Positions 33,841 to 35,352 of a stretch of DNA of 35,352 bases are shown piece after piece. The stretch is from Methylocystis suflitae. GTDB lineage: Bacteria > Pseudomonadota > Alphaproteobacteria > Rhizobiales > Beijerinckiaceae. The DNA lies in assembly GCF_024448135.1 (NCBI RefSeq), contig NZ_JAMRYX010000196.1, positions 1 through 35,352 of the forward strand. Direction: 5' to 3'. The stretch's first letter is position 1. Every line of letters begins with the position of its first letter. A program made the position numbers and the translations under genes. Below the pieces are notes generated by a model that was given only the letters and a program-made list of their open reading frames with translations, was not told the DNA's origin and did no database searches.

Positions 33841-34121
33841 CTTCGGCGTTGCGGACAGACGATTTTCACCGTGATCCCGTCCCTATAAATGAAATATTCG
33901 ACGCAAGACTGACCATTGACGTCGACCGGCCGCTTGCCCACGTCAGCGGCGCGAAGGAAATCCGCGATCGACGTACGGCCCTTGTCGTCCCAATCCATTT
34001 CCGCCCAGTCATAGCCTTGCCTCCAGGCCGTGATGGCGCGCGCGACGAAAAAGAAGGCAGGAATCGCCAGGATCGCGGCGATGGTCGTCACAATGAGTCG
34101 TTTGCCGAAGGGCGCCGACAT
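33837..34121 (-). CDS. Small membrane-anchored protein with an EF-hand-like segment, unknown function
   Basis: I recognise it only as a conserved-type Rhizobiales hypothetical. The 94-residue product has one N-terminal membrane helix (RLIVTTIAAILAIPAFFFVA) and a soluble rest with DWAEMDWDDKGRTSIADFL. That segment resembles an EF-hand loop (D-x-D-x-x-G) with a Lys at position 5 and Asp instead of Glu at position 12. The end is SCVEYFIYRDGITVKIVCP with two Cys. It starts two bases after the lipoprotein stop, sharing the AGGAAAGGA as ribosome site, so the two form an operon. The soluble part is probably periplasmic. Confidence 0.8.
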   Translation of the reverse strand: MSAPFGKRLIVTTIAAILAIPAFFFVARAITAWRQGYDWAEMDWDDKGRTSIADFLRAADVGKRPVDVNGQSCVEYFIYRDGITVKIVCPQRRS

Positions 34122-34122
34122 G

Positions 34123-34572
34123 TCATCCTTTCCTGGAGCGCTTCACCTCGGTGAGCGCCCATTCGGCGGTTTTTTCACGACAGGCCGCGCCCTGAAGGCT
34201 TTCCTCGGTCTCTTTCACGACGATGTCGCCATGAAAGGCGCGGCAGATTCTGCCTTCCAGCGGATAGGGCTGGCCGACCGGGGTGAAGGAGCCCTTGGCG
34301 CCGCTCTGCGGATTGTCCCAATTGACGCTCGCGCCGCTGCCTTGCGGGTCGAGCGCGGTGCTCAGCGCGGCGATGGCCCGGCGCTGATCTTCCGAATCGA
34401 GCGCGCCAGACAGTTTGGGAGGAGATTTTGGGATCGCGCTTGTGACGTCCGACGCGACGCGCTCCGAATTCCACATGACGGAGGGGTCCGAGGCCATGGG
34501 AACGGCGATCGAACAGCCGGCGAGCCCGCCGGCCGTCGCCGTCAGAACGATGAGCCTTGCGCCGCGCGACAT
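34123..34572 (-). CDS. RT0821/Lpp0805-like surface lipoprotein
   Basis: The 149-residue product has a lipoprotein signal (RLIVLTATAGGLAGCSIAVP, lipid-modified Cys20) and a C-terminal part typical of the RT0821/Lpp0805 surface-antigen family: VNWDNPQSGAKGSFTPVG, GRICRAFHGDIVVKETEESL, QGAACREKTAEWALTE. Two conserved Cys (ICRAF, AACRE) probably bond. These are outer-membrane or periplasmic lipoproteins of unknown function. ATG 34572 is chosen because it starts the signal peptide; the open frame up to 34725 overlaps pdxH on the other strand. It is first in a two-gene unit with the EF-hand-like gene. Confidence 0.87.
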   Translation of the reverse strand: MSRGARLIVLTATAGGLAGCSIAVPMASDPSVMWNSERVASDVTSAIPKSPPKLSGALDSEDQRRAIAALSTALDPQGSGASVNWDNPQSGAKGSFTPVGQPYPLEGRICRAFHGDIVVKETEESLQGAACREKTAEWALTEVKRSRKG

Positions 34573-34673
34573 TTGAGCAATGACGCAAGCGGCGGTATGT
34601 CTGACGCACTGGAAGTGCAAAGCGCCACCTTTGATGCGCCGATCTTTGAATCGGCTTGAGAAAGGATTCTCGC

Positions 34674-35288
34674 TTGAACGCGTTAACGCCGGGTGACTTT
34701 GTCGAGGCCGCCGAACCTTTCGCATTGTTTGGCCAATGGTTCGAGGAGGCCAAACTCAAAGAGCCGAACGATCCCGAGGCGATGGTCTTGGCGACGGCCG
34801 ACGCTCACGGCCTGCCCGACGCGCGCATGGTGCTCCTGAAGGAATGGACCCCAGAGGGTTTCGTCTTCTACACCAACGCCGAGAGCGCCAAGGGGCGCCA
34901 ACTCGAGGCGAACATGCAGGCGGCGGGGCTCTTTCACTGGAAGTCGCTTCGCCGGCAGGTGCGGCTGCGCGGACCCGTCAGCCGCGTCAGCGACGCCGAG
35001 GCGGATGAATATTTCGCCAGCCGGCCGCGCGACTCCCGCATCGGCGCCTGGGCGAGCCAACAGTCGCGCCCGCTGGAAAGCCGGTTCGCGCTCGAAAAGT
35101 CGGTCGCCGTCTTCGCCGCAAAATATGCGGTTGGCGGCATTCCCCGCCCGCCCTACTGGCGCGGCTTTCGAATTGCGCCTGTTGCGATGGAATTCTGGTC
35201 CGATCGGCCGTTCCGGCTCCACGACCGCGTCCGCTTTTTCCGGACGGAGCCAGGCGAAGATTGGCGAAAGGAGCGGCTCTACCCATGA
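34674..35288 (+). CDS. pdxH: Pyridoxamine 5'-phosphate oxidase
   Basis: An FMN enzyme that oxidises pyridoxamine or pyridoxine phosphate to pyridoxal phosphate (vitamin B6). The 204 residues show [20 protein letters not shown], the FMN-binding [18 protein letters not shown] and [68 protein letters not shown], and the C-terminal signature [10 protein letters not shown]...WRKERLYP. The start is TTG 34674 with AAAGGA at good spacing; TTG 34656 would add six residues. Confidence 0.95.
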   Translation: MNALTPGDFVEAAEPFALFGQWFEEAKLKEPNDPEAMVLATADAHGLPDARMVLLKEWTPEGFVFYTNAESAKGRQLEANMQAAGLFHWKSLRRQVRLRGPVSRVSDAEADEYFASRPRDSRIGAWASQQSRPLESRFALEKSVAVFAAKYAVGGIPRPPYWRGFRIAPVAMEFWSDRPFRLHDRVRFFRTEPGEDWRKERLYP

Positions 35289-35352
35289 CGGCACCCAAGA
35301 CAGCGCCCATGACGGCGCCCAAGACGGCGCAAGCAAAGCGCGCGACGGCGGC
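35285..35352 (+). CDS. Start of a gene cut by the window end
   Basis: ATG 35285 overlaps the pdxH stop (ATGA), so coupled translation is likely. Only 22 codons are in view: [20 protein letters not shown] followed by TA. The first 48 bases are a 24-base unit repeated twice (identical at 20 of 24 positions), giving MTAPKTAP then MTAPKTAQ. The second ATG could be the true start. The product cannot be named. Confidence 0.5.
   Translation, partial: MTAPKTAPMTAPKTAQAKRATA

Overview
The window is about 35 kb of dense, GC-rich chromosome from an alphaproteobacterium, most likely of the order Rhizobiales. This rests on the gene content (DUF1150, DUF2852, DUF6460, an extensin-like lipoprotein, an RT0821/Lpp0805-type lipoprotein), the orders sucD-sucA-sucB and mutM/ubiE-ubiB, a perfect CtrA box in front of minCDE, and a palindromic intergenic element of a kind common in Rhizobiales. 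The genus cannot be settled from sequence alone. A methanotroph-like Methylocystaceae genome would fit but is not shown. No rRNA, tRNA, CRISPR array, transposase or phage gene was seen.

Layout. 0.2-5.5 kb: TCA-cycle genes sucD, sucA, sucB. 5.5-9.8 kb: a DUF1150 gene, a CNNM/CorC-type membrane protein, a small heat-shock protein, two small envelope proteins and an extensin-like lipoprotein. DUF1150 and hsp20 each have a possible heat-shock (RpoH-like) promoter followed by a hairpin at the predicted 5' end of the mRNA. 9.9-13.8 kb: an accessory, lower-GC stretch with an unrecognised basic protein, a two-SH3 periplasmic protein, a DUF2852 membrane protein and a class II Fic AMP-transferase behind repeated operator-like half-sites. 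Two copies of a hairpin with the same ACATTG loop lie here. 13.9-17.3 kb (minus strand): yebC, a TetR regulator and minC-minD-minE, with the CtrA box before minC. 17.4-18.9 kb: a LOG-family gene and a YidB-family gene.

19.1-22.5 kb: a GDP-mannose 4,6-dehydratase, a partner reductase and a family 4 glycosyltransferase form a compact unit that could make GDP-D-rhamnose (or a related 6-deoxyhexose) and transfer it to a surface glycan. It is closed by a strong hairpin. 22.7-24.9 kb: an unknown membrane protein, an adenosine kinase-like PfkB kinase and an exported FKBP isomerase ending in a textbook terminator. 25.0-28.5 kb: ubiB and ubiE (ubiquinone synthesis) on the minus strand, diverging from mutM (base excision repair).

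28.5-32.1 kb: an ABC-2 exporter pair followed by two overlapping RNA methyltransferase genes (TlyA type and Fe-S RumA/TrmA type). 32.1-35.35 kb: a 38-codon small gene with its own signals, a GlcD-type FAD dehydrogenase, a two-gene envelope unit, pdxH, and the first codons of a gene cut by the window end. Most genes are ordinary housekeeping. The points worth a second look are regulatory and small-scale: the paired heat-shock leaders, the CtrA box, the fic operator region and its compositional break, the ACATTG hairpins, and the 38-residue peptide.
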